From CAMBDR01 sp046597185 (GTDB lineage: Bacteria; Pseudomonadota; Gammaproteobacteria; Burkholderiales; Burkholderiaceae_D): a DNA stretch of 5,133 nt. Location: positions 1 to 5,133 of the forward strand of contig JBKJLF010000314.1 of assembly GCA_046597185.1 (NCBI GenBank), read 5' to 3'. The position numbers were made by a program, and so were the translations under genes. Positions 1-5,132 of the stretch are shown here, piece by piece (position 1 is the stretch's first letter; every line of letters begins with the position of its first letter). The notes beneath the pieces are model-generated. The model was given only the letters and a program-made list of their open reading frames with translations. It had not been told where the DNA came from and ran no database searches.

Positions 1-1
1 G

Positions 2-631
2 AACGGCATGCGCAATTCCAATTGTGTGGCCATCGCGCCGCCGGCGACCATTTCCAATATTATCGGGGTTTCGGCCTGTATTGAACCGACCTTCCAAAAC
101 CTGTACGTGAAGTCGAATTTGTCGGGTGAATTTACCGAAATCAATGAATACCTGGTGCGTGATCTGAAAGAGCGTGATCTGTGGGATGAAGTCATGATCG
201 CCGACCTGAAATATTTCGATGGTAGCCTGACCAAGATTGACCGCATTCCACAACAATTGCGCGAGATTTACGCGACCGCGTTTGAAGTCTCGCCCTCGTG
301 GATCGTCGAAGCGGCAGCGCGGCGGCAAAAATGGATCGATCAGGCGCAGTCGCTCAATATCTATATGGCGGGTGCTTCTGGCAAGAAATTGGATGAAACC
401 TATAAGCTGGCCTGGTTGCGTGGCTTGAAGACCACCTATTATTTGCGCACCATTGGCGCGACCCATACCGAGAAATCGACCAGTAAAATTGGTGCCTTGA
501 ATGCCGTTTCGGTCGATGCCGCCAGCAAAGTGTATTCGGCACCCGCTGCTGCGCCGGAAGAATTGGCCGGCCCTGCCTGTATGCTACGTCCCGGTGATGC
601 CGGGTTTGAAGAATGTGAAGCCTGTCAATAA
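2..631 (+). CDS. nrdA: Ribonucleoside-diphosphate reductase class Ia, alpha (large) subunit, C-terminal part
   Basis: This is the catalytic subunit that reduces ribonucleoside diphosphates to deoxyribonucleotides in the cytoplasm, working with the NrdB radical subunit. Only the last 209 residues are present and the start lies beyond the left edge. Visible landmarks (numbered in this fragment) are the substrate-phosphate loop around residues 11-19 (IAPPATISN), the Tyr-Tyr pair at 146-147 (TTYYLRT) that matches the radical-transfer tyrosines of the family, and the C-terminal swinging-arm cysteines C205 and C208 (EECEACQ), which are re-reduced by thioredoxin or glutaredoxin. A short Ala/Pro-rich linker (about 178-192) precedes that tail, as is usual. 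The stop is TAA and nrdB begins 12 bases later, so the two are cotranscribed. The second Pro of the phosphate loop sits where I expect Thr in relatives (APTATIS), which may be a variant or an error. Identity is sure from continuous family-like sequence. Confidence 0.96.
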   Translation, partial: NGMRNSNCVAIAPPATISNIIGVSACIEPTFQNLYVKSNLSGEFTEINEYLVRDLKERDLWDEVMIADLKYFDGSLTKIDRIPQQLREIYATAFEVSPSWIVEAAARRQKWIDQAQSLNIYMAGASGKKLDETYKLAWLRGLKTTYYLRTIGATHTEKSTSKIGALNAVSVDAASKVYSAPAAAPEELAGPACMLRPGDAGFEECEACQ

Positions 632-643
632 AGGAAGAAGACC

Positions 644-1885
644 ATGTTATCCTGGGATGATGAAGAAGTCAGTACTGAAAACGCCAGCGTGCCAAGCGCG
701 CCTGCGCTGCAACCGCAGCCACAGTTGGCGCAAGTGGCAGCGGTGCCATCAGTCGTAGCGGTGCCATCGGTGGTGCCTGCGCTGCACGCATCGGTAGCAA
801 CCTCGGCTGCGCCTGCGGTGGCACCCGCCCACGCTGCGGTGGCCCCCACTGTGGCGGTGGCCAGCGCCCGCCGTGTGAACGCCGAAGATAAACGTATCAT
901 CAATGGCAAAACCGATGTCAATCAATTGGTGCCGTTTAAATATAAATGGGCGTGGGACAAGTATTTGTCGAGCTGCGCCAATCACTGGATGCCGCAAGAG
1001 ATCAATATGCAGCGCGACATTGAACTCTGGAAAGACCCACAGGGCTTGACTGACGATGAACGCCGCCTGATTAAGCGCAATCTGGGCTTTTTTGTTACCG
1101 CCGACTCCCTCGCGGCCAACAATATTGTGCTGGGCACCTATCGCCACATCACTGCCCCCGAGTGCCGTCAATATTTATTGCGCCAGGCCTTTGAAGAAGC
1201 CATCCATACCCACGCCTACCAATACATTGTGGAGTCGCTAGGGCTGGATGAAGGTGAAATCTTCAATGCGTATCATGAAGTGACGTCGATTCGCGATAAA
1301 GATGAATTCCTGATTCCGTTCATCAACACCCTGACTGACCCCCATTTCACAACCGGCACGGTCGAAAACGACCAGGCTTTGCTGAAGTCGTTGATTGTGT
1401 TTGCCTGCCTGATGGAAGGCTTGTTCTTCTATGTCGGCTTCACCCAAATCCTGGCTTTGGGGCGGCAAAATAAAATGATGGGTGCAGCTGAGCAATACCA
1501 GTATATTTTGCGCGACGAATCGATGCACTGCAACTTTGGTATCGACCTCATCAACAGCATCAAAATGGAAAACCCGCAGCTCTGGACCGCGCCATTTCGT
1601 GAAGAAATCAAAGCCTTGTTTCAGCAAGCGGTGGACCTGGAATATCGCTATGCCGAAGACACCATGCCACGCGGTGTATTGGGCTTGAATGCGCCCATGT
1701 TCAAGGGCTATTTACGTTTCATTGCCAACCGTCGTGCGCAGCAAATTGGGCTCGATCCGATGTTCGATCAAGAAGACAATCCCTTCCCCTGGATGAGTGA
1801 AATGATCGATTTGAAAAAAGAACGCAACTTTTTTGAGACACGCGTGATTGAGTATCAAACCGGTGGCACCTTGAATTGGGAATAA
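644..1885 (+). CDS. nrdB: Ribonucleoside-diphosphate reductase class Ia, beta (small, radical) subunit
   Basis: This subunit houses the di-iron centre and stable tyrosyl radical that starts catalysis in NrdA. The 413-residue protein is a ferritin-like helical bundle. The expected iron ligands are all visible: D154, E185, H188, E258, E292 and H295. The radical tyrosine is Y192 (EEAIHTHAY), so this is a Tyr-radical class Ia enzyme rather than the Phe-containing class Ic. The C-terminal tail (FFETRVIEYQTGGTLNWE) is the part that docks into NrdA and carries a family-typical Tyr. Residues about 9-76 are a low-complexity Ala/Val/Pro linker with a direct repeat (AVPSVV twice) before the conserved RRVNAEDKRIINGKTDVNQL entry. 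Such an extension is known in Burkholderiales NrdB. The ATG is preceded by AAGGAAG at a good distance and the MLSWDD start matches relatives. Complete and apparently functional. Confidence 0.97.
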   Translation: MLSWDDEEVSTENASVPSAPALQPQPQLAQVAAVPSVVAVPSVVPALHASVATSAAPAVAPAHAAVAPTVAVASARRVNAEDKRIINGKTDVNQLVPFKYKWAWDKYLSSCANHWMPQEINMQRDIELWKDPQGLTDDERRLIKRNLGFFVTADSLAANNIVLGTYRHITAPECRQYLLRQAFEEAIHTHAYQYIVESLGLDEGEIFNAYHEVTSIRDKDEFLIPFINTLTDPHFTTGTVENDQALLKSLIVFACLMEGLFFYVGFTQILALGRQNKMMGAAEQYQYILRDESMHCNFGIDLINSIKMENPQLWTAPFREEIKALFQQAVDLEYRYAEDTMPRGVLGLNAPMFKGYLRFIANRRAQQIGLDPMFDQEDNPFPWMSEMIDLKKERNFFETRVIEYQTGGTLNWE

Positions 1886-1921
1886 ACATAAAAAAATCAG
1901 CGTAAAATAATTCAAATGCGC

Positions 1922-1927
1922 TATAGT
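1922..1927 (+). promoter_or_regulatory. Possible -10 element (TATAGT) after nrdB
   Basis: TATAGT lies 36 bases past the nrdB stop in an AT-rich stretch. No good -35 hexamer is visible 16-18 bases upstream, so this is weak. If used, transcription would start near 1934 and end at the terminator at 2051-2081, giving an RNA of about 145 bases. Confidence 0.2.
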
Positions 1928-1971
1928 GGATTAAGTGCAGTAAAGTCGTTGTGCAATCCGGGTACCATCAT

Positions 1972-2043
1972 ATGAATTATTTGAGCCAACACCCAACACC
2001 AAAGTGGCTTGACCTGAAGGGGTCAGGTCACATGGGTATTTGA
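1972..2043 (+). CDS. Candidate 23-residue small ORF between nrdB and its terminator
   Basis: An ATG at 1972 opens 23 codons (MNYLSQHPTPKWLDLKGSG, then HMGI) closed by TGA at 2041-2043, eight bases before a strong intrinsic terminator. I do not recognise the peptide. There is no clear Shine-Dalgarno: only a weak GGG lies upstream. The 8-bp perfect hairpin at 2010-2030 lies inside it, so the same bases may simply be structured 3' UTR or a small RNA. A reading frame of this length is expected by chance, so the call rests only on its placement. Confidence 0.15.
   Translation: MNYLSQHPTPKWLDLKGSGHMGI
2010..2030 (+). other. Perfect 8-bp inverted repeat in the nrdB 3' region
   Basis: TGACCTGA (2010-2017) pairs exactly with TCAGGTCA (2023-2030) around a five-base AGGGG loop. 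There is no T-run after it, so it is not itself an intrinsic terminator. It could be a stem in a small RNA or 3' UTR, an RNA-stability element, or a dyad binding site for a regulator. The sequence alone does not decide between these. Confidence 0.6.
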
Positions 2044-2050
2044 AATTCCA

Positions 2051-2081
2051 AAACGCCGGCCATTGATGTCGGCGTTTTTTT
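2051..2081 (+). terminator. Rho-independent terminator of the nrdAB transcript
   Basis: AACGCCGGC (2052-2060) pairs with GTCGGCGTT (2068-2076), nine pairs including one G-T wobble, around a seven-base loop, followed by an unbroken T-run ending at 2081. It is 165 bases after the nrdB stop, leaving an unusually long 3' region or room for a separate small RNA. It ends transcription arriving from nrdB. Confidence 0.9.
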
Positions 2082-2089
2082 GGCGCTAG

Positions 2090-2117
2090 TGCTGCCGACC
2101 GGGGAGGGGCGGCAGCA
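2090..2117 (+). other. Hairpin 1 upstream of the histone-like gene
   Basis: TGCTGCCG (2090-2097) pairs perfectly with CGGCAGCA (2110-2117) around a 12-base G-rich loop (ACCGGGGAGGGG). It lies nine bases past the terminator T-run. The loop's two GGGG runs are notable. Role unknown; with the next two hairpins it may form part of a structured leader. Confidence 0.55.
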
Positions 2118-2133
2118 GTGGTGCCGGAGCCGA

Positions 2134-2173
2134 ATTCATTAGCACAACCCGCATTCGGTTTGTGCCGATGAAT
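2134..2173 (+). other. Hairpin 2 upstream of the histone-like gene
   Basis: Two stacked stems are visible. ATTCAT (2134-2139) pairs with ATGAAT (2168-2173), then after a 2x2 internal loop GCACAA (2142-2147) pairs with TTGTGC (2160-2165). The apical CCC...GG bases can pair further with a bulge. The two-part match over 40 bases makes chance less likely than for a single short stem. Confidence 0.55.
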
Positions 2174-2179
2174 AATCCG

Positions 2180-2215
2180 CCTGTCTCATCAACCAAAATG
2201 GGTTGGACGGGTTTT
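2180..2215 (+). other. Hairpin 3, terminator-like, just before the histone-like gene
   Basis: CCTGTC (2180-2185) pairs with GACGGG (2206-2211) with one G-T, and CAACC (2190-2194) pairs with GGTTG (2201-2205). A TCAT bulge sits on the left arm and a six-base loop at the top. Four T's follow (2212-2215), so it could act as a weak terminator or attenuator about 40 bases before the ATG at 2257. Regulation by attenuation is inference only. Confidence 0.4.
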
Positions 2216-2256
2216 AAACTAATGTGAGTTTTCCATCACGGATGAAGGAGAAAAAA

Positions 2257-2907
2257 ATGGCAACAGCAAAAAAAGCCGCACCAGCTAAAAAGGCAGCAGA
2301 ACCAGCGGCAGAGGCAAAAAAGCCCGCAGCCAAGGCTGCTGCAGCAGCACCCACCAAGAAAGAAGTAGCAGCACCTGCCAAGAAGGCAGCCGCCAAGGCC
2401 GCACCTGCCAAGAAGGCAGCCGCACCAGCCAAGAAGGCTGCCGCCAAGGCGGAGCCAGCCGCAGCACCAGCAGCTGCGCCCGCAGCCAAAGCAGCACCAG
2501 CCAAGAAGGCCGCAGCCAAGGCTGAACCAGCAGCCAAGGCAGCACCAGCCAAGAAGGTAGCAGTCAAGGCTGAACCAGCCAAGAAGGCCGCAGCCAAGGC
2601 AGAGCCAGCTAAAAAGGCCGCAGCCAAGGCTGAACCTGCCAAAAAGGCCGCAGCCAAGGCTGAACCTGCCAAAAAGGCCGCAGCCAAGGCTGAACCTGCC
2701 AAGAAGGCCGCAGCCAAGGCAGAGCCAGCTAAAAAGGCCGTAGCCAAGGCTAAACCCGCTGCCGCGCCCGCTGCAAAGAAAGCTGCAGCCAAACCTGCAG
2801 CGGCCAAGCCAGCAGCAAAAAAGGCAGCTACACCCAAGGCAGCAGCACCCAAGGCGGCTCTTAGCCCGGCAGCAGCGTGGCCTTTCCCGACCAGTGGCCG
2901 ACCATAA
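2257..2907 (+). CDS. Histone H1-like / AlgP-family Lys-Ala-Pro-rich DNA-binding protein
   Basis: This 216-residue protein is almost wholly Ala, Lys, Pro and Glu and resembles the C-terminal tail of eukaryotic histone H1. Such proteins bind DNA through dispersed lysines and are thought to help compact the nucleoid or influence transcription. Residues 1-97 are irregular KKAA/PAKK motifs. Residues 98-167 are seven tandem ten-residue units (AKKAAAKAEP type), and the protein closes with ALSPAAAWPFPTSGRP, a tail I recall from betaproteobacterial homologues. I chose the ATG at 2257 because AAGGAG (2245-2250) sits six bases upstream. A GTG at 2224 is in frame but lacks a comparable site and would add MSFPSRMKEKK. 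The gene is monocistronic, bounded by terminators at 2051-2081 and 2938-2970. No globular domain is visible. The AlgP label is a family name only; a role in alginate is not implied. Confidence 0.88.
   Translation: MATAKKAAPAKKAAEPAAEAKKPAAKAAAAAPTKKEVAAPAKKAAAKAAPAKKAAAPAKKAAAKAEPAAAPAAAPAAKAAPAKKAAAKAEPAAKAAPAKKVAVKAEPAKKAAAKAEPAKKAAAKAEPAKKAAAKAEPAKKAAAKAEPAKKAAAKAEPAKKAVAKAKPAAAPAAKKAAAKPAAAKPAAKKAATPKAAAPKAALSPAAAWPFPTSGRP
2548..2757 (+). repeat. Seven tandem 30-bp coding repeats in the histone-like gene
   Basis: Each unit encodes AKKAAAKAEP or a close variant. The units start at 2548, 2578, 2608, 2638, 2668, 2698 and 2728. Units 4 and 5 are identical at the nucleotide level, unit 2 (2578-2607) is identical to unit 6 (2698-2727), and unit 7 begins like unit 3. 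The first unit (AKKVAVKAEP) and last (AKKAVAKAKP) are diverged, as expected at array edges. This indicates recent duplication by slippage or unequal exchange, in whole codons so frame is kept. Confidence 0.92.
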
Positions 2908-2937
2908 TCGGTTCGCTGATCATTGCGTAAGGAAATC

Positions 2938-2970
2938 CCGCTACGGGCTGGTTCGCCGTAGCGGTTTTTT
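2938..2970 (+). terminator. Rho-independent terminator of the histone-like gene
   Basis: CCGCTACGG (2938-2946) pairs perfectly with CCGTAGCGG (2956-2964) around a nine-base loop, followed by six T's (2965-2970). It lies 30 bases after the stop at 2907. The likely ribosome-binding site of the next gene (AGGAAA, 2971-2976) begins directly after the T-run, so yggT would have no room for its own promoter downstream of this terminator. Confidence 0.93.
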
Positions 2971-2982
2971 AGGAAATTTTGC

Positions 2983-3552
2983 GTGTTATACAATATATTT
3001 AAAATCATCATCGATACCGTGGCGGGTTTGTTAGCGGCGGTGTTGCTATTACGTTTTTGGATGCAAGTGGTCAGAGTGCGCCCACCAGCGCAGTTGGCCA
3101 GTTTCACTTTTCAATTGAGCGACTGGTTGGTTTTGCCTTTGCGTAAAGTGGTGCCGGGAATGGGCGGGTATGACTGGTCCAGTTTGCTGGCGGCGTTTTT
3201 GATTTCTTTGTTGGCGCAGACGCTGGATCAACTATTGCGCATGGAAATTTCTTCTGCACTGTCTGTGTTGCCGCTAGTATTTAAAATTTTGCAGTTCGCC
3301 CTGATTGGCGTGTTACGTTGGATGGTCTATGGTCTGATGGGTTTATTGATTTTGGGCGCGGTGTTTAGTTGGATCAACCCATCCGCCCCTTTTGCCCCGT
3401 TTGTGAACGCCTTAAATAACCCCATATTGCGACCATTGCGCCGGGTTGTGCCCTTGGTCGGCAATATTGATTTATCGCCCCTGGTGGCCCTGATTTTGCT
3501 CCAGATTGCCTTGCATGTGCTGGATGTCTTGAGCTTTTATGTCTTGACATGA
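2983..3552 (+). CDS. YggT-family integral membrane protein with two YggT repeats
   Basis: This 189-residue inner-membrane protein has two copies of the YggT unit. Hydrophobic segments are visible at about 7-27, 65-82, 95-130 and 163-185. Each copy has the conserved pattern of a Pro-Leu-Arg-x-Val-Val-Pro turn followed by a Gly/Asp-x-Ser-x-Leu helix start: DWLVLPLRKVVPGMGGYDWS at 47-66 and NNPILRPLRRVVPLVGNIDL at 145-164. The precise function of the family is unsettled; links to osmotic tolerance, cell division and chloroplast CCB3-like proteins are known for relatives. The GTG start at 2983 is chosen because AGGAAA (2971-2976) lies six bases upstream and MLYNIFK matches the family's short N-terminus. 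The stop overlaps the next start as ATGA (3549-3552), implying translational coupling to the DUF167 gene. The strong terminator directly upstream means expression needs readthrough or a promoter inside the preceding gene. Confidence 0.92.
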   Translation: MLYNIFKIIIDTVAGLLAAVLLLRFWMQVVRVRPPAQLASFTFQLSDWLVLPLRKVVPGMGGYDWSSLLAAFLISLLAQTLDQLLRMEISSALSVLPLVFKILQFALIGVLRWMVYGLMGLLILGAVFSWINPSAPFAPFVNALNNPILRPLRRVVPLVGNIDLSPLVALILLQIALHVLDVLSFYVLT

Positions 3553-3656
3553 CGAGTCGCGATTGGTGCAGCCAGATTGCGGGCGGTGTACGTTTGGCGG
3601 TGCAAGTGATGCCCAATGCCAAAAAGTCGGAAGTGGTGGGCTTGCTGGACGACGCC
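3549..3656 (+). pseudogene. DUF167 (YggU-like) gene, truncated after about 36 codons
   Basis: The ATG overlaps the yggT stop by four bases, the usual yggT-DUF167 arrangement in Beta- and Gammaproteobacteria. Residues 1-36 (MTSRDWCSQIAGGVRLAVQV, then MPNAKKSEVVGLLDDA) match the family start, including the VxPxAKxxEVVG strand-turn. The family is usually about 95-100 residues and should continue with an L-K-x-R-L-x-A-x-P-x-x-G-K-A-N stretch; that core is missing. From 3657 the DNA is instead the reverse complement of a TonB-dependent receptor's C-terminal coding sequence. The plus-strand frame happens to stay open to a stop at 3822-3824, but those residues are antisense to the receptor and have no family resemblance. 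By chance the first antisense residues include A-R-P-x-x-G-K-S-N, which superficially mimics the family motif. Confidence 0.75.
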
Positions 3657-3660
3657 AGTT
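3654..3660. other. Inferred breakpoint: DUF167 joined tail-to-tail to receptor gene
   Basis: Left of here the plus strand reads as DUF167 up to GLLDDA. Right of here the minus strand reads as the receptor's final strand (FDLPLAGRAVYLQL). The receptor frame then runs on through the DUF167 and yggT antisense to 3374 without its own stop, and would normally end within a few residues after YLQL with an aromatic-ended strand. Both genes therefore lose their 3' ends at the same point. Confidence 0.7.
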
Positions 3661-3951
3661 GCAAATATACCGCGCGCCCTGCCAGTGGCAAGTCAAACGC
3701 AATATTGCCCGGTTCGATACTTGGTTCACGCGCATCGCGGTTGAACAGGTTTTTGACCGACGCCTGGCGCTCCCATTTTTCCCATAACTTCTCACGCCGC
3801 AGATTCATATCGGTCGTCAGGTAATTGGCCACGGTAGTGGTACGGGGATCGTTCGGTTGCCTTTCCCGCCCACCGACGTAGTTTATGTTTCCCACGACAT
3901 TCCATAGCGAGGCAATGCGCCAGTCGGCACGCAAGAACAGGTGGTGATGTG

Positions 3952-3960
3952 GTGCCAGCT
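3952..3960. other. Inferred in-frame deletion junction inside the receptor
   Basis: On the minus strand NPNLKPERIKMTELA, where relatives continue with a FDY-type barrel strand and a long stretch of further strands, passes straight into PHHHLFLRADWRI, normally about 80 residues later and preceded by LA. The shared bases CTGGC (GCCAG on the plus strand, 3954-3958) fit a join at short homology. The frame is kept. Confidence 0.6.
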
Positions 3961-4219
3961 CGGTCATTTTTATGCGCTCTGGTTTCAGGTTGGGGTTGCC
4001 GCGATTGGTTGGATTGTTGGTGCTATATTGTTCGGTGAATGAGGGGGAGCGGAAGGCGCGACCATGGAGCGCTTTCAAGGTTACGTTATACGCGGCATTC
4101 CAAACCAGGGCCAGGCGTGGGTTGGTGGTGCTGCCAAAGTCGGAATAACGGTCATGGCGCAGACCTGCCGTTAAATTCCATTCGGTAGCGAGCTGCCATT
4201 CATCCTGCAGGAAGGCATA

Positions 4220-4232
4220 GTTGATTGAGCGC
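4220..4232. other. Inferred frame-changing deletion junction inside the receptor
   Basis: On the minus strand the plug/early-barrel frame reads to TAQALNQ and then hits TGA at 4200-4202. The barrel frame takes over at RSINYAFLQDEW. Both readings use GCGCTCAAT (reverse complement of 4224-4232). Relatives have many strands between a QALDP-like point and the LQDEW strand, so this is a deletion as well as a frame change. Confidence 0.6.
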
Positions 4233-5003
4233 TTGTGCGGTAGTAAGTAAACCAAATATTCGATCCTGGTAGCCCAAGCGAAGCCGCCAATTTTCATGGC
4301 TTAAATCGATTCTGGCATCAAGGTGGCGTGATTCGGTATTGACGGGGCCGGGTGCAGTCGATAAATGGCTCCCGAAAATGCCGTCGAGCACGGTTTGGAA
4401 ATCACTTTGAATAATGCCACGCTGACCATTGGTGCGGCCAATTTGTAGAAATGTTGCGATATCCCACCCGCCTGATTTACCACCATATTGAACCCAGGCA
4501 TCGCGGCTGTTAAAACTGCCGATGCGCGTACCCACTTCGGTGCCATTAATTTCTGCAGCACTTTTTGTGATGATATTGATCACCCCGGAAAAAGCATCAG
4601 CACCATACAGTGCAGAGCCAGTGCCACGAATGATTTCGATACGGGATATATTTGCCACGGGCGTTTGCCCTGGTGCAAAGCTGGGTATGCCAACAAAATT
4701 GGTATTGATTTTGAATCCATTTATAAGGAATAGCACTTCAGGGCCAAATTCAGAGGTAATGCCCCGGACAATATATTTCGGAATATAACCTTCGTATAAT
4801 AATGAAACATGCAAACCCGGCACCGCTTCCAGTACCTGGGTAATATCGGTCGCCCCCATGGCCTGAATTTCACGCGCAGTAATCACCGTAGCCGATGCGG
4901 GTGCTTTTGATGTGATTTGCTGGGTGCCTGTGGCAATGGATACCATATTTTTATTGCCGTAGATGGTAGCCAGTTCGTCTTCATCGTCCAAATTTTGCTG
5001 CTG

Positions 5004-5030
5004 CGCGCCAGCGCTAAGGGCATACGTTTA
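5004..5030 (-). other. Frame break in the receptor signal-peptide region
   Basis: The mature receptor frame extends upstream only to TYALSAGA|QQQN before TAA at 5028-5030. A signal-peptide-like start exists in another frame: an ATG at 5023 giving MPLALA, or a GTG at 5068 giving MNLIKLWAAGLVYKRMPLAL. The overlap is TTAGCGCTGGCGCG (reverse complement of 5004-5017). A single-base change or a deletion here would account for it. Confidence 0.5.
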
Positions 5031-5132
5031 TACACAAGTCCCGCCGCCCACAGTTTGATCAAGTTCACCAGGCTTCAAATGGCCCAACTTGTGCAAAATC
5101 TTTATTGTTGTCACAGCAACACGTAATTCCTG
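5028..5132 (-). other. Unidentified minus-strand reading frame running off the right edge
   Basis: From the window end the minus strand is open for 34 codons (QELRVAVTTIKILHKLGHLK, then PGELDQTVGGGTCV) and stops at TAA 5028-5030. It may be the end of a gene upstream of the receptor. I do not recognise the sequence, and 34 open codons can occur by chance. It is in the same frame as the receptor plug, separated from it by that TAA. Confidence 0.25.

Larger units (their letters stand above)
3657..5015 (-). pseudogene. TonB-dependent outer-membrane receptor, broken by several internal deletions
   Basis: The family takes up iron-siderophore, vitamin or similar ligands across the outer membrane using TonB energy. 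Read on the minus strand, the pieces are as follows. (1) About 5015-4230: ALSAGAQQQNLDDEDELATI, then a plug domain with the hallmark RIEIIRGTGSALYGADAFSG followed by VINIITK, and the first barrel strands to LGYQDR. (2) About 4230-3955, in another frame: FLQDEWQLATEWNLTAGLRH through FRSPSFTEQY to NPNLKPE and TELA. (3) 3958-3657: LAPHHHLFLRADWRI through NLFNRDAREPS to AGRAVYLQL. I estimate roughly 150 residues are absent between pieces 1 and 2 and roughly 80 between 2 and 3, from the usual ~700-residue length of such receptors. No start codon is in frame with a signal peptide. What is kept is well conserved, so the damage is recent or artefactual. Ligand unknown. Confidence 0.82.

Noticed and set aside
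625..1171. Minus-strand frames opposite the nrdB start
   Set aside because: Shadows of a GC-rich low-complexity region; the plus-strand protein is certain.
2224..2256. Upstream GTG start for the histone-like gene
   Set aside because: It lacks a good ribosome-binding site, whereas the ATG at 2257 has AAGGAG six bases away and gives the usual MATAKK start.
2548..2757. CRISPR-like regular repeats
   Set aside because: Units are directly adjacent with no spacers, the period is exactly ten codons, and they are in frame within a recognised protein type.
2214..3107. 297-residue minus-strand frame rich in Ala, Leu, Phe
   Set aside because: It is the antisense shadow of the Lys/Ala/Pro-rich gene. 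AAG and GCC repeats on the plus strand leave few antisense stops. It has no ribosome-binding site or family resemblance.
3657..3824. Plus-strand continuation of the DUF167 frame to 3824 as a real C-terminus
   Set aside because: These codons are antisense to strongly recognisable receptor sequence (NLFNRDAREPS, FDLPLAGRA); the partial resemblance to the DUF167 P-x-x-G-K-x-N motif is coincidental.
4200..4297. Programmed frameshift joining the two receptor frames
   Set aside because: No slippery heptamer is evident, and the join also skips many expected barrel strands, so simple frame change would not restore a full receptor.
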